DNA from: Ridgeia piscesae
Taxonomy: Eukaryota > Annelida > Polychaeta > Sabellida > Siboglinidae
Assembly: GCA_025642075.2 (NCBI GenBank)
Contig: JAODUO010000180.1
Location: forward strand, 802,001-866,000
DNA length: 64,000 bases
Direction: 5' to 3'
Translations under genes and position numbers: made by a program
Shown here: one piece after another, positions 1-12,213 of the stretch
Layout: each line of letters begins with the position of its first letter
Numbering within the stretch: position 1 is the stretch's first letter
The notes under the pieces: model-generated
Told to the model about the DNA's origin: nothing
What the model saw: only the letters and a program-made list of their open reading frames with translations
The model's database searches: none

Positions 1-1515
1 GTAGAGATGTCCACTGTATATGCCCATGGTTAAAATCCCCCATAATAATACAGTCCGTTTACTCACTTCTTTGATAGCGTTATGTATTTTTTCATTCTCT
101 TCCATGCTTATGTTTGGACTCCGATACACTAACCCAACAGTTAATGTTGAGTTTCCTGTAACTATGTTACACCAGACAGCTTCTTCACATTCTGCTTCTT
201 TTTCTAATTTTATTTCATAAGCTTGGATGGATTCTTTAATATATAAAATAACTCCGCCTCCCCTTCTTCCTAATCTATCTTTCCTAAACATTACATACCC
301 TGTCATTCCTAATTCGGCATCTGATATATCAGGTGTGGCCCAAGATTCAGTTATACCTATTATGTGAGGGTCAATATCTTCTACCATAATGTTTATTCAT
401 TTTTGTTTACTATGCTCCTGCATTTAAACAAACACATTTATAACCAAATTCCGTAGGGCTTTCCAGGCTGTTCTTTGCTGATGTCTTTTTGCTATCTTTA
501 TCTATGCCTCTAGTATTTGGCTTTCTGTGTATCCCCCTGCGAAACTAGTTTAAAAGTTGCAACCTGTTCCATTATTCATCGATCGAAGAAGGTTCTCGGA
601 GAACACTGCTGCGCCTCTTTCGCTTAGATGGAGGCATCTCTCATAAACATGTCTTCTTTACCAACAAAATATCCCCACAAATCTACAAATCCAACTCCTT
701 CTTCTTCACACATCTGCTCTAATAGTCCTTTAATTGCCATCCTCTTGCAATTTCTAAATGTTGTTCCCCTTCCCTCATCACTGGCAAGATTCCTGAGAGT
801 ATGATCTGTTCAACTCTCGTCTTCTTCAGTGTCTCTACCAACTCTCTGTATCTCTTTACTATCCTGGTTGTTCCATCCCTGTCTGCATTGTTCGTCCTAC
901 ATTTACTAATATAGACCCCCCTTGGCCATGCCCCATACGTTCTCTACTCCGTTCAGTCACATGCTCTATCTCAGCCCCGGAAGACAAACAACAACGTCCT
1001 TGTCCTTTGCTTAATGTCCTGTCTGTCTTCCAAAATGGAGTCTCCATAAATACCCTTTCTGTTCTCAATGCCCTCGATCACTGCTTCAGAGTAGCTCCTC
1101 CGTTTGCATCTCCCTGTGCGACTTTTCCCCCCTTCTCTGTTGTTCCTTTCTTCCTGTCTCTTTTCTTCCTGCCTCGTCCTTGTTCATTGACTCGCTTTGG
1201 TCACATCACCTCTCACTTCCTTTCTTCCATTTGTCTTACCTCCTGTCGCATCTACTTCTCTCATCTCCTGTCCCCTTGTCCCTCCCTCCTTCTCTACTGT
1301 CACTTTCTCCCCTGTCACCTTCCTGCATGTCATGTTTCCTGTTGTTCTTTCTCCATTTGTTGTCCTTGCAATCACCCTCCCTCCACTCTGCATCCCCTTC
1401 ACAATATCCGTTAGCCTGGCTAACTCTGCTGTCAGACAGTCCACTTTCCAACACCCTAAACATTGGAACGTAAACCCCTCCTCCGTTGTCTCTGACCAAG
1501 TTTTTCCGCACCCCG
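1..1515 (-). mobile_element. CR1-like non-LTR retrotransposon, 5' part, degenerate
   Basis: This is the minus-strand counterpart of the CR1 copies at 37195-41210 and 59360-62695. Read on the minus strand it holds the ORF1 zinc-finger-like segment (about 1500-1390), the SGNH-esterase-like ORF1 domain (about 1000-560) and the start of the apurinic endonuclease (about 440-1). The 3' half lies beyond the left window edge. Frames are interrupted, so it is a dead copy. Its 5' edge abuts the 33-bp minisatellite, whereas the paralogous minisatellite at 9763 has no LINE beside it, which suggests the LINE inserted into or beside the repeat after duplication. Family assignment rests on similarity to the other two copies and their RT motifs. 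Confidence 0.8.
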
Positions 1516-1897
1516 GTGGGTGGGTCTGTGACAGTCTCTGTCCACTGGGTGGGTGGGTCTGTGACAGTCTCTGTCCACTGGGTGGGTGGGTCTGTGGCTG
1601 TCTCTGTCCACTGGGTGGGTGGGTCTGTGACAGTCTCTGTCCACTGGGTGGGTGGGTCTGTGACAGTCTCTGTCCACTGGGTGGGTGGGTCTGTGACAGT
1701 CTCTGTCCACTGGGTGGGTGGGTCTGTGACAGTCTCTGTCCACTGGGTGGGTGGGTCTGTGACAGTCTCTGTCCACTGGGTGGGTGGGTCTGTGACAGTC
1801 TCTGTCCACTGGGTGGGTGGGTCTGTAACAGTCTCTGTCCACTGGGTGGGTGGGTCTGTGACAGTCTCTGTCCACTGGGTGGGAGTGTCTGTGACAG
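1516..1897. repeat. 33-bp minisatellite, about 12 copies
   Basis: Near-identical 33-bp units each contain a GGGTGGGTGGGT run and CTGTGACAGTCTCTGTCCA. Because 33 is a multiple of 3, open frames appear on both strands; these are artefacts of periodicity. The same unit recurs at 9763-10805. Confidence 0.95.
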
Positions 1898-3250
1898 CAC
1901 AAGCAATTAGCATGAGAGTTCGATTTAGAGTACTCAGTAGTGACCCAGCACAATGTTATATATAACAAATGATCTGTGGCGACAGTTGCTTGTTTAGCTC
2001 AAATATATTGACATATTTAGAAATGACATAGAATATGTAAAGTGAATGAATGAACATGCTGTGCCGTATAGTCATGATAGGCTGATGAATCCACCTTGCT
2101 ACTGTCACTTTCACATGTAACTGGCCAAAATGTGAACTTTAAATAAGAAACAGATAAATAAAAATGTACGTTCTTAGAAATGTGTTACAATATTAACCTA
2201 GACTGATTTTGGAATTATATGTTCTTGACACTCACCAATTAGCCACTGATTAGGGCCTACATATATAGGATAGCATTCATATTGGCGTATAGCTCAACAT
2301 GGAATCTGGTAACTATCCCATCATAGGTAACTGTCTTTTGCTTCATCACGGCAAACATAATTATATTAATAGTTTATTAGGAAAACACTGTTGAACATTC
2401 AAAAGTATATTTGAATACAAAGGCTGATGTTATCAGTTCACACTCTTCCCAATTAGCTGGTCACTGATCTGGGAATACTAGTGTTTACAATACTCAATAT
2501 GTATGCACACATTACAGCCAACTGTTCGTTAACATATATAATGATGTGTTCTTATGACATACATACCTACATATATTACATTTTACACATGCAAGAGTCT
2601 GTCACATTTTTAGCCAATTTACTTATCATTAATTTAAAATCATGTGCATGTTATTAGTGCCTCCAAATGGATGTTTGCGTACATTTTTGGTGCTTCAGAA
2701 ATTTACTTGTGATTTTGTTAGTTTATCATTATTGATGTCTATGTCAGTCTTTTCCCATAAAAATCCAATATGATGTGGTTTGCTTAACCTTTTTGCATTA
2801 TTTTATTTAACATTATACTAAAATATGTGATACTGTATGGTGTTTTGCCAACCAGTGCAATGCGCATGCGCGAAAGTGACATCACGTGTTGGTAAACATG
2901 AAACGTCCTATAGTGGATCAATTTCAGGTTGGCATAAAACAGTGGTGCCACACAGTGGACAACAAACAAACTGAGATGTTTTCTGAGATGTTTTCTCATT
3001 ATAGAAGAAATGTTTCTCGCACAACACAATACATTACATGAACCTGACTATGATATATTGCAAAAGGAAACAATCCAAAATGTAGGTTTAACAATTTGAC
3101 ATAACCAATTATGTTTGGACTAATTTTTCAGGGCTATTAGATGAATGACCCAAAAATGTATATATAAAAATGATATCTATCAACTACCCAGTATGCTAAC
3201 TATGACAACCTGGCTTTAAACATGTGTTTGTGAAGTTACTCAAATGCACA
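1883..3250. repeat. Segmental duplicate, copy 1 (upstream of gene A)
   Basis: From the last minisatellite units through about 3250 the sequence can be followed almost base for base in 10800-12213, with small indels. Shared landmarks include the stretch with GTACTCAGTAGTGACCCAGC and the one with CCAATTAGCTGGTCACTGAT. It holds no convincing coding sequence. It flanks gene A as its partner flanks gene B, so the duplication that made A and B included upstream DNA. Confidence 0.85.
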
Positions 3251-4049
3251 CTTTATAATTGTATTACAGTAATTCAAACATTACAAACCACCACTGTCTG
3301 ACACTTGACAAATTGTCATCTTGACTGTCTACTTCCCCTTCCCCCCTGTAATAACCTGTTTACTTGAACAGGTTGACGTCACAGAATCATCCAACCGTGC
3401 TGTATCCAACCTGCCCTATCAATTCCACTGTTGTCATTCATACAGTTCAGTGAATCAGCACAACACAAACAGACGTTGTGAGGTATTTTAAACAGCAACT
3501 GATGTTCTAACAGTTGTTACTATATTTAAAAAGCTGTGTGATTATTCAACAATACCACTGCAACAAACACAACTGTCATGGCAAGATATATGATGTTACA
3601 TAGTGCTCGAAACCAACATATTTTCCTGTAGCACAAACACAGCTAAAAACAATTTTAATTCTTTATGTGCAGTGACACACATGCATTGAGTAGCAGGCAG
3701 TAGTGGCCCGGGAAGTATGTTCAATGACATTGTGCTTCAACCAGGTAGTGGTGCATTCTTATCAGATTTTGACTGAATGACACCGTCCATGTTACAAATA
3801 TGAATCAGCCATGCATGATTGCTGACATGAATGCATATCCTACAAGAAGCGTTCAGTGTGGTACCATGATCTGGGACACTGTACACAGATAGAGTCAGTC
3901 AAAAGAGGCAAGATTCGTTTTTAGACCCCAATTCAGGGTGATATAAACATACATCTGGTAGAGCGTTCTGCTAACAGTGTGTCCAAATGGACACTGATCT
4001 GTAAGCAGGTGATACAGGAACCAGTGACAAGACCTCAAGAAACGTCACC
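3251..4049 (+). promoter_or_regulatory. Upstream region of gene A
   Basis: No gene is seen here. There is a perfect CRE palindrome TGACGTCA at 3374-3381 and a TATAAA at 3942-3947, about 105 bp before the start codon. Segment 3737-3885 resembles 17812-17985 upstream of gene B (shared CAACCAGGTAGTGG, GAATCAGCCA and GATCTGGGA blocks), so this is probably conserved promoter or 5' UTR. Factor binding is inferred, not shown. Confidence 0.4.
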
Positions 4050-4128
4050 ATGACATCAATAATCAGTGGCTGCAGTCTACTGAGTGTCCTGTTTTTGGGT
4101 CAACAAATTGGTGGAATATCATCTCTAG
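4050..4128 (+). CDS. Gene A exon 1: signal peptide
   Basis: Encodes a leader with hydrophobic core SLLSVLFLG followed by QQIGG, matching the CQQT-type cleavage region of the paralogs. The donor is G|GTAGGT, phase 1. Confidence 0.75.
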
Positions 4129-7100
4129 GTAGGTCTGATGTGTCTAAGACATTTCTTATAATAATAATAATAATAATTGTAACACTTCCATAGCGCTTAT
4201 TTATTATCCTTGTAAATTCAAGTTCAGAGATGCAACAAGCAAAATTATTTGGCGTAATCATAAATGGAGAAAGGCAAAAGTCGTCATTGGAGCATGGAAC
4301 TACTAAACAGTTATGGCGGAAAGCAATTTCAAACAAATATTTGTATCTTACTTTTTATGTAGCTATTACGTGCCTTGCACTGCTAGACCTGGGTAGTCAA
4401 AAACACAGCTGTAGTGCAGATAGTATGAATGATTTTAGGCCATATTTGACTTTTATGTGATTTGTATTTTACATTGTTGTACGTTGTGGTTTCACAAGCA
4501 TTCGATCAGCACTTATATCTGACAAGGTGTTTAAATGCACATAATCATAGCACATGTAGTATTTGCCCCAAAACAGGTTGTCAAGATCACTAAACACATT
4601 GTACATGTACTAGCCGCTGATGGCAGCCACCATATTAATCATCTAAAATGCATGATTTCCGTGATCAGTCTTACAGGCAAAGTGCCACACTGCTTCTTCT
4701 TATAATTATCCATTGGATAATATAGCTATTTGGGGACACCCCAAAACAAAATAAAGTCCAATTTTTTAACGTGGAGAAAATTGACTTCCTGCCCTCAAGT
4801 GCCCCCAACCTCGTTTTTGAGCGTGAGACTTACATGGCCTATTGTGGCCTTCAGGGAACTGAAGCAATATGCAAACACAAGTTGTATTTTACATCAGTGA
4901 TCATAGAGAGATGTAAGAATCTTGGGCTTCAAGGAGAACCCAGGTGTAGAAAGATCATGGAAGTGGTTAACCACCTGAGGGTGACAGTCTTCACTGCACA
5001 GGGGGGACTTTGGCCAGGACTCCAGAAGTTCCTGCAAGTCACGTTCTAGCTCATGGCACATGATGGAGGTTATATGTCATGACCGTAAATGTTATCTGCT
5101 AAAGAAGGCCACTAAATGTAGCCGAAATTATACAGAGAAAAACAAGAACGTTTCTTATGAGATAAATATACCTAATACCTGTGCATTTATTTGGTTTCTC
5201 TAATACAAATACGGCGACCAACACTGATTTGCTCTCACCCAGTAAGTTTGCTGGTTTTAAATAGTGTTGTGAATTTTTCAAATTTTAAACAGTTTGAATG
5301 AAATTAACAGTAACAAATGCTTCAGTTCAATTTTCATACTTCAGCAAAAGAAAACTATAACGATTGAACCAAGAAGTAGACAAAACCAATATTTCTAAAT
5401 ATAAGAGATATATATATATATATATATATATTGTGACTGCAGGAAAGGTTTATTGTACAAACATAAAATATAGCACATGCATTCTTTAGTTTTCACCACA
5501 GCAAAACTGATGCATTGTATATAAACTACTTGGTCAACAAAACTCTCCATACATATTCCTTCAACCAAATGTGATTATAAATCACAGCAGAAACATTGTC
5601 TATAAGTAGCAGGAATTAACTATTACAACTCAGTCAACTAACTGAAATAGTTACATCATGATTTATTATATATTTATTACACTGTATGCTTCATGCATCA
5701 ATTACTGCAAACAAAACAGCTGGTTTAAGGAATGTGAGGTGAGATGCATGTTTGTGGAAATGGAATTACTCGTACATTACATGTTGTTGTTGTCTACGTT
5801 TCCTTTTTTTTCACAGTGGTAACAAACTGTTGGACATCACAGATGTCACCAGTGACTCCAAGTTGCACAGCACCCCTGAAGATTTACATTGTGAATGCAA
5901 CAATGGGAAGAAGTACATGTGCAGACCTTGTGGGTCAGAAATGCTGCCCAAACAAGACAGACTGTATTGTCACATCATCACACAGTCATATTACATATAT
6001 GAAGAATAAATGTGATGGAAAACATACATGTACAATATATCTTATTAACCAGTGGTGCAGTGGACACATCAATGGTGGAATCACAGACTATGAATCAGTG
6101 CATTATGTCTGCGGTCACACAGATCCAGGTGAGACTCCTTCATCGATTACGTAATTTGTTGGTTGTCACTGAATGTATTTTCAAAGTCAATAATTGTACT
6201 GTACTGTTAATGAACTTTGCTGCATCACATCTTATGAATTCAGTAAACATTGGAAAACTATAGGGCACAACACACATTTGACTTCCTCACCCAAATATAT
6301 TTTGGGAGCTTGTTCTGACTTCTATTGGCCAGAATTAGTTACCAACAAAAGTAAGTTTACTTTTTTAACTTCTTCATACCATAATTGATACATAAGGACA
6401 TAACCTTAAACATAGATTTAATTATTTAACAAAGTGCTATCTTCACCATATTGATACACACAGAATCAATCAGATTAATGTCAACATCGCTTGGTGCTGT
6501 TGTCATGGTGTACAATGTCGGAATGCCATTCACTGTTGCTGCTGCAGACCTAGCCACAACCACAGAAGTGTCAACCACAACAACAGAAATGTCAACCACA
6601 ACTACAGGAGTGTCAACCACAACTACAGGAGTGTCAACCACAACTACAGGAGTGTCAACCACAACTACAGGAGTGTCAACCACAACCACAGTGACTACTA
6701 CAACATCATCACACCCAGCTACAGAGAGTAGAGCTGTAGGAGGCACTGTCAGCAGCTCTACAAGACAAACTGTTCCAAGACACAGCACTTCACTGACCAC
6801 TTCCCAAGTGAGCTCTGGACCAGACGGTGGACACAGCCGGACATCAAAGGACAACAGAGACTCGTCCAGCCAAACAACTAATATAGGTATGGTTAAGTGG
6901 ATTTAGAGAAAGGGTCAAATATCACAAACGGGTGGGCATAATTGTTTGTAACGCACAAGATATTCAATGGTAATGTTTCAATAAAATAAAAAACTTGAAA
7001 TGACTGATATCCTGGCTTCTTAAAGATTAATTATATTAGCGAGTGACACCATGATTCAATTATCATAATAAGGATAACAGTGTCAGTGTCACAGTGTTGT

Positions 7101-8966
7101 TGTTGTTGTTGTTGTTGTTGCTGTTGTTATTGTTGTTGTTGTTGTTGCAGGTCTCATAGCAGGTCTGACAACAGCAGCTTGCGTTGTAGTCATCGCTGCT
7201 GTCTTAGTCGTATTTATCTACAGAAGGAGGTGGGTTGTGTGGATTACTATGACACACACAGCTGTACAGCAGAACCTGTCTTGGATTAAACTGCAGGCAA
7301 CATTGGGATAAAGCATATTCAGCCAATGAACTTACTAGTAACACAACATTGTATTGACTGGACGATTAAGCCAAACAATACTCTATATATACTGTATCAA
7401 ATTAATAATCCCCTAATATATGTCAGACAAAGTAACTCTGACACACTGTGTTATTCCAGCAGAACATATTGTTACTGTATATATAAAACCAATTTGTTTT
7501 AGAAATTACATAGATTCTACAAATGTATCTCTTTTGAAAGGTATAGACCAATCTGATCAGAACAGTCAGATTCAGTACCACAAAATGCACGATATTAAGA
7601 AAATTAAACATTACAAGACACGGAGGTCGAGCTATCAAAGAAATTGTAGGAACAGGGATTCAAATTTGGGAGGTAGTTCAGTACTGAAACTGACCCCCAT
7701 GTTGAAACTTAGACAGTTTTGTTCACCCTGTGTTGCTCAACTGCTTGTGACCTGGTTTAAACAGGTATTTGGTTTACAATAATTATATCCTAAATACCAT
7801 ATCCATTATATTAGGCGTACACACTATAATTAGCATACACCCCCCTTGTCAGCAATGTCTGACATTGATCTATGTGTGTCATATCGCTCAGGTTGATCAT
7901 TTGTTGTCAGTCACTGAACCCGTGATAACATCAGAAAGTTCCACCTGCATTTTATGATAAAGTTCAAGTTTAGTTCAGCTGGGATGGCACATGTCTATGT
8001 AAATTGACTGGCAATTTACGATACAAATGATGATTATGTGATCAAAAGACTGCACATGTTGCAGACACAGGTGGAACTTTCTGATGTTATCACGGGCTCA
8101 GTTGTCAGCTAACATGGCATCAGTGACATCATAAAGTCTTCATGTGATGTCACTGATGCCATGTTAGTTGACAACAGAAATGGCAAATTTAGTGTCTCCA
8201 CCTGGTGGATGGGACTGGTGGAAACTGTAAAAACTACATCATTTTGTCGTTGCTAAAGAAGCGCCATTACACATTTTTCCTAAGCGTACTGTATGCATAA
8301 TAGAATGAATATGGGGTGTCTAGTTTATGTTGTTTTATAACATTGCCATGTTGTTTTATAACATTGCCATGTTGTTTATCATATTTATTTATCTATCTTA
8401 TAATACTGTTTTAGCATATTATTTATTCCAATATTTCATCATAATTGTTTTGCTGCTGGAATGGCCGTCCAAAATGTTATGTTATTGATACACCAACTAC
8501 TACCAGCCACTGGTTACACACTTGACTTTATTGTGTACATACATTATTACGTGATTTATTTATTATGTTTTTATGCACCCTCCTCAGTGCAAAGTGTACA
8601 TCCATTCTATGAATGAACAATATAGTTATTATTATTATTACTTTCAGGCTGACTTGTATGAAACCCCCAGCAGTCAGTGGGCAAGAACTCTACACGAGTA
8701 ATCTATCTGAGACGAGGGTGGAGACATCGTCAACGTATGACACCCTTACGACATCTCAGCCTCAGCAACAGTCTGAACACATGTACGAACCTGTTGATAA
8801 AGAATATTACAACATCACATCGGATCCAGTGAAATACGAGAACACTCAGGTGAACTCAACAGTAGGTGGCAGCACTGGTCTTACCACCGGACACTCAACC
8901 ATGCGACAGCAGCAGACTTCAACTGAGAGCGACTACACTGAGCCTTACAGTCATATGCCAGTCTGA
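4050..8966 (+). CDS. Gene A: SUEL-lectin/mucin-stalk/TM receptor with ITIM-like tail (375 aa)
   Basis: Five exons: 4050-4128, 5817-6128, 6548-6886, 7151-7229 and 8648-8966. All junctions are GT-AG with phases 1, 1, 1, 2, and the joined frame is open to TGA at 8964-8966. Predicted layout: signal peptide (1-26), SUEL lectin domain (27-130), Thr/Ser stalk (131-243), TM helix (244-268), cytoplasmic tail (270-375). The start was chosen because it precedes a hydrophobic leader matching the other five genes. The protein would be a cell-surface lectin-type receptor; the ligand is unknown. The tail differs from B-F: it is shorter, with one canonical ITIM and several YxN-type tyrosines, so signalling may differ. 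A poly(A) signal AATAAA lies at 9204-9209. The exon model is hand-built; domain identity is by motif. Confidence 0.8.
4160..5050. other. Intron 1 of gene A with dispersed-repeat fragment
   Basis: Starts with an (ATA)n run. The stretch at about 4240-4315 resembles 54735-54815 (shared GGAGCATGG and ACAACT/ACTACT blocks), so a dispersed repeat is present. An open frame at 4771-5049 has no recognisable domain and lies inside the intron; I do not call it a gene. Confidence 0.4.
5408..5431. repeat. (TA)n microsatellite
   Basis: Perfect TA dinucleotide run in intron 1 of gene A. Confidence 0.95.
5817..6128 (+). CDS. Gene A exon 2: SUEL/Gal_Lectin domain
   Basis: Phase 1-1 exon of 312 nt, opening after TTTTTTTCACAG. 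Motifs in order: IYIVNATMGRS (the AxxGR strand of rhamnose-binding lectins, here with an N-glycosylation sequon NAT), CCPNKTDC, CDGKHTC and TDYESVHYVC. Eight or more Cys fit the SUEL fold. The canonical C-terminal KYL sugar-contact motif is replaced by DYE, so rhamnose or galactose binding cannot be assumed. Confidence 0.85.
6548..6886 (+). CDS. Gene A exon 3: Thr-rich mucin-like stalk
   Basis: Phase 1-1. Contains about five tandem 21-bp units encoding VSTTTTG/VSTTTTE, then a Ser/Thr-rich tail ending SSSQTTNI. This is probably an O-glycosylated stalk. The in-frame repeat can change length without frameshift. Confidence 0.8.
7096..7150 (+). repeat. (TTG)n polypyrimidine tract before TM exon
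   Basis: A TTG/CTG/TTA triplet run ends in the acceptor CAG at 7148-7150. Similar TTG tracts precede the TM exons of C, D, E and F. Confidence 0.85.
7151..7229 (+). CDS. Gene A exon 4: transmembrane helix
   Basis: Encodes GLIAGLTTAACVVV then a hydrophobic run through VVFIY, followed by RR. There is a GxxxG-type motif at the outer end and no charged residue inside the helix. Phase 1 in, phase 2 out (donor GTGGGT). Confidence 0.85.
7905..8177. repeat. Nested inverted repeats in intron 4 of gene A
   Basis: Segment 7905-7947 is the inverse of about 8068-8108, around CCACCTG, AACATCAGAAAGT and GTGATAACATC blocks. Segment 8103-8135 is the inverse of about 8143-8177 (TAACATGGCATCAGTGACAT arm) with a loop of under 15 nt, a strong hairpin. 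It may be a foldback or MITE remnant or a structured intronic RNA. No ORF. Confidence 0.8.
8648..8966 (+). CDS. Gene A exon 5: cytoplasmic tail with one ITIM
   Basis: Acceptor CTTTCAG, phase 2 in. The tail of about 105 residues contains STYDTL (fits [SILV]xYxxL), MYEPV, EYYNI, KYENT and SDYTEPY. The YYN and YEN motifs fit GRB2-type YxN docking. It lacks the ELYSxPNK, LDYIEI, VTYAEI and C-terminal MVENDLYS blocks of the other genes. Confidence 0.8.
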
Positions 8967-9203
8967 CTGGGTTTGACTGTAATCTGATGACAACACTTGC
9001 AATTGCATTGCTTCTGTTAATTTCTTAATGTTCTCAAGCATATACCTCTCAAAAGGTATACTTTGCTAGACAGAAGCTCTAAGTCAAGTACTGATGACAC
9101 TGAAAAATTACATAATATCCAATTGTTTATACTTAGCATTAGTTTTACCAGGCTACTCAAGTCTGTACTGACTGCTTTTGTTTCACAACTTTGTTGAATT
9201 AAC

Positions 9204-9209
9204 AATAAA
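9204..9209 (+). terminator. Poly(A) signal of gene A
   Basis: AATAAA about 240 bp after the stop codon, the first in the 3' region. Confidence 0.5.
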
Positions 9210-9762
9210 AGTAAATATGATGCTAGCCTTGATTACCCTGGCTCCACAGTGTGGCACCACTGTTTGTCACAAACAGAGTCGGGACAAACAAGACTGTCTT
9301 CTGTATTGTCACCAGAGTATTCTGTGACTTTTACACTGTATTAACACAGGTGACTGCCTTTCTCCCTAGCAGCACTGGGTAACTTGGCTAGTAAACCATA
9401 GTTGTGACAATCTGTTGAGGTTGTCATTCTGACAAGTCCCACTGAGAGCAGTGTCCCTCCCTGTGCTGTCTCCAATTGTCATGTTTGGACAACCTCTTCT
9501 TTGAGGGGCCTCAGATTGCCAGAACTTAGTTTGTTGTATCTTGGTGCTATATAGTTCCCAGTTGTAGCACATTGCGAATAGACATGCATCTCCTCTTACA
9601 GATGTGAAACCACCCATGAAGACAGATTTTCAGTTGTGAACATAAAAACTACACAAAATATAATACCACTGCAGGTGCCATCTTGTGGATAATCTTAAAC
9701 CAATAATTCAATGTAATTTTAGTATTTCTGGTTATGGTGAACTGCTCCTGTTTCATTGGTCC
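9210..9762. other. Intergenic A-B, no gene seen
   Basis: Unique-looking sequence with no supported ORF, leading into the minisatellite. Confidence 0.6.
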
Positions 9763-10805
9763 CTCTCTGACAGTCTCTGTCCACTGTGTGGGTGGGTCTG
9801 TGACAGTTTCTGTCCACTGGGTGGGTGGGTCTGTGACAATCTCTGTCCACTGGGTGGGTGGGTCTGTGACAGTCTCTGTCCACTGGGTGGGTGGGTCAGT
9901 GACAGTTTCTGTCCACTGGGTGGGTGGGTCTGTGACAGTTTCTGTCCACTGGGTGGGTGGGTCTGACAGTCTCTGTCCACTGGGTGGGTGGGTCAGTGAC
10001 AGTCTCTGTCCACTGGGTGGGTGGGTCTGACAGTCTCTGTCCACTGGGTGGGTGGGTCTGACAGTCTCTGTCCACTGGGTGGGTGGGTCAGTGACAGTCT
10101 CTGTCCACTGGGTGGGTGGGTCTGTGACAGTCTCTGTCCACTGGGTGGGTGGGTGGGTCTGTAACAGTCTCTGTCCACTGGGTGGGTGGGTCTGTGACAG
10201 TCTCTGTCACACTGAATTTGGGTGGTCTGGCGACAGTCTCTGTCCACTGGGTGGAAGTGGGTCTCTGGCAGTCTCATCCACACTGGGTGGAGTGGGTCCG
10301 TGGTAGTCTCCCTGCTCACTGGGTGGGTGGGTCTGTGACAGTCTCTGTCCACTGGGTGGTTGGGTCTGTGAGCTTGGTCTGTCCACTGGGTGGGTGGGTC
10401 AGTGACAGTCTCTGTCCCTTTGAGTCCAGGTGGGTCTGACAGTCTCCTCCTGGAGGTGGTGGGTCAGTGACAGATCTCTGTCCACCCTGGAGTGGGTGGG
10501 TCTGTAACAGTTACTCTGTCCACTGGGGTGGGTGGGTCTGACAGTCTCTTCCACTGGGTGGGTGGGTCAGTGACAGTCTCTGCTCCACATGGTGGTTTGG
10601 GTCTGAAGAGTCTCTCCACTGGGTGGTGGAGTCAACCTGATCTCCCGACCACTGGAGTGCAGGTGGGTCAGTGACAGTCTCTGTCCACTGGGTGGGTGGG
10701 TCTGTGACAGTCTCTGTCCACTGGGTGGGTGGGTCTGTGACAGTCTCTGTCCACTGGGTGGGTGGGTCTGACAGTCTCTGTCCACTGGGTGGGTGGGTCA
10801 GTGAC
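9763..10805. repeat. 33-bp minisatellite, second locus, about 30 units, partly degenerate
   Basis: Same unit as 1516-1897, with 28- to 33-bp variants and a scrambled middle (about 10200-10680). A perfect four-tract G3T run sits at 10143-10157. Open frames across it are periodicity artefacts. Confidence 0.95.
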
Positions 10806-12213
10806 AGCGCAAGCAAAGCATGCGAGTTCGATTTATAGTACTCAGTAGTGACCCAGCACAATGTTATATGTAACAAATGATTTATGGTGACTGTTGCTTG
10901 TTTAGCTCAAATATATTGACATATTTAGAAATGACATAGAATCCCACAGATATGTAAAGTGAATGAATAAACATGCTGTGCTGCATCAGGTCATGCAAGA
11001 GAGTAGGCTGGTGAAACCAACTTGTTACTGTCATTTTCACATGTAATTAATTAACTGGCCAAAATGTGAACTTTGAATAAGAAACAGTTGAATGAAAATA
11101 TACATTCTTAGAAATGTGTTACGATATTAACCTAGACTGACTTTGGAATTATGCGTTCTTGACACTCGCCAATTAGAAAACAGCTGACTGATTACAGATA
11201 GCATTCATCTTGACATATAGCTCAATATGGAATCTGGTAACTATCCCATCGCAGGTAACTGTCTACTCTCCCACTATAGGTAACTGTCCTTTGCCTCATC
11301 ACAGCCAAAAAACATATCAGTAGTTTATTAGAAAAACACTGATGAACATTCAAAAGTGTATTTTAATGGAAAGGCTGATGTTGTGAGTTCCTACTCTTCC
11401 CAATTAGCTGGTCACTGATCTGGGAATACTAGTGTTTACAATACTCAATGGTCTACAGTGTTTAACTCTTATAATTTATCATAACTGTACTGATGGGAAT
11501 AGGCAACGCAGATGAACACTAACACGGTCAGAGCCTTAGATAGATATAGATATGTATCTAAGGCTCCTGCTTCTGTTGTCTCCATCATGTTCACAAGTAG
11601 CACAAGCTGTAACAATTTACAATGTACAACAATTACTTTATCTTTAAAACACTGGAATAGTTACCTTTTGATACACCTGATATGTATTGTTATCATACTG
11701 ATGTCTATGTCAGTCTGTTCTCATAAAAATAAAATATGATGTGATTTGATTAACCTTTTTGCATAATTTTATTTAGCATTATGCCAGAATGTGTGATATT
11801 TGCTAGCAATATAGTGGTCCAGTTTAAGGTTGGCATGAAACAGTTGTGCCACACAGTGGACAACAAACAAACTAAGACATGTTCATAGGATACATTTTAT
11901 AATACAAACTGTAGATGGTTAGCTGCTGCACACTTCTCGTGGAGTAAGGCAACTTGAGATGTTTTCTCATTACAGAAGAAACATTTCTCACATAACACAA
12001 TATATTACATGAACCTGACTATGACATACAGCAAAAAGGAAACAATCCAAAACATAGGTTTAACAACTTCATATAACCAATGATGTTTGGACTAATTCTT
12101 TAGGGCTATTAAATGACAGGCAAAAAAATGTATATAATAAATTATATCTATCAACTACCCAGTATGCTAATTGTGACAACCTGGCTTAAAACATGTGTTT
12201 GTGAAGTTACTCA
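10800..12213. repeat. Segmental duplicate, copy 2 (upstream of gene B)
   Basis: Partner of 1883-3250. Homology stops at GTGAAGTTACTCAAA, where the DIRS element begins; copy 1 continues with different sequence at about 3244. No gene. Confidence 0.85.

Noticed and set aside
1184..1968. Long ORFs in several frames on both strands (GGWVCDSLCPL-type and SQTHPPSGQRL-type proteins)
   Set aside because: The 33-bp period keeps every frame open; no start context, domain or splicing. The same applies to 9649-10876.
4771..5049. 92-aa ORF with mixed composition
   Set aside because: Lies in intron 1 of gene A, no recognised motif, no flanking splice or start evidence; possibly a transposon scrap.
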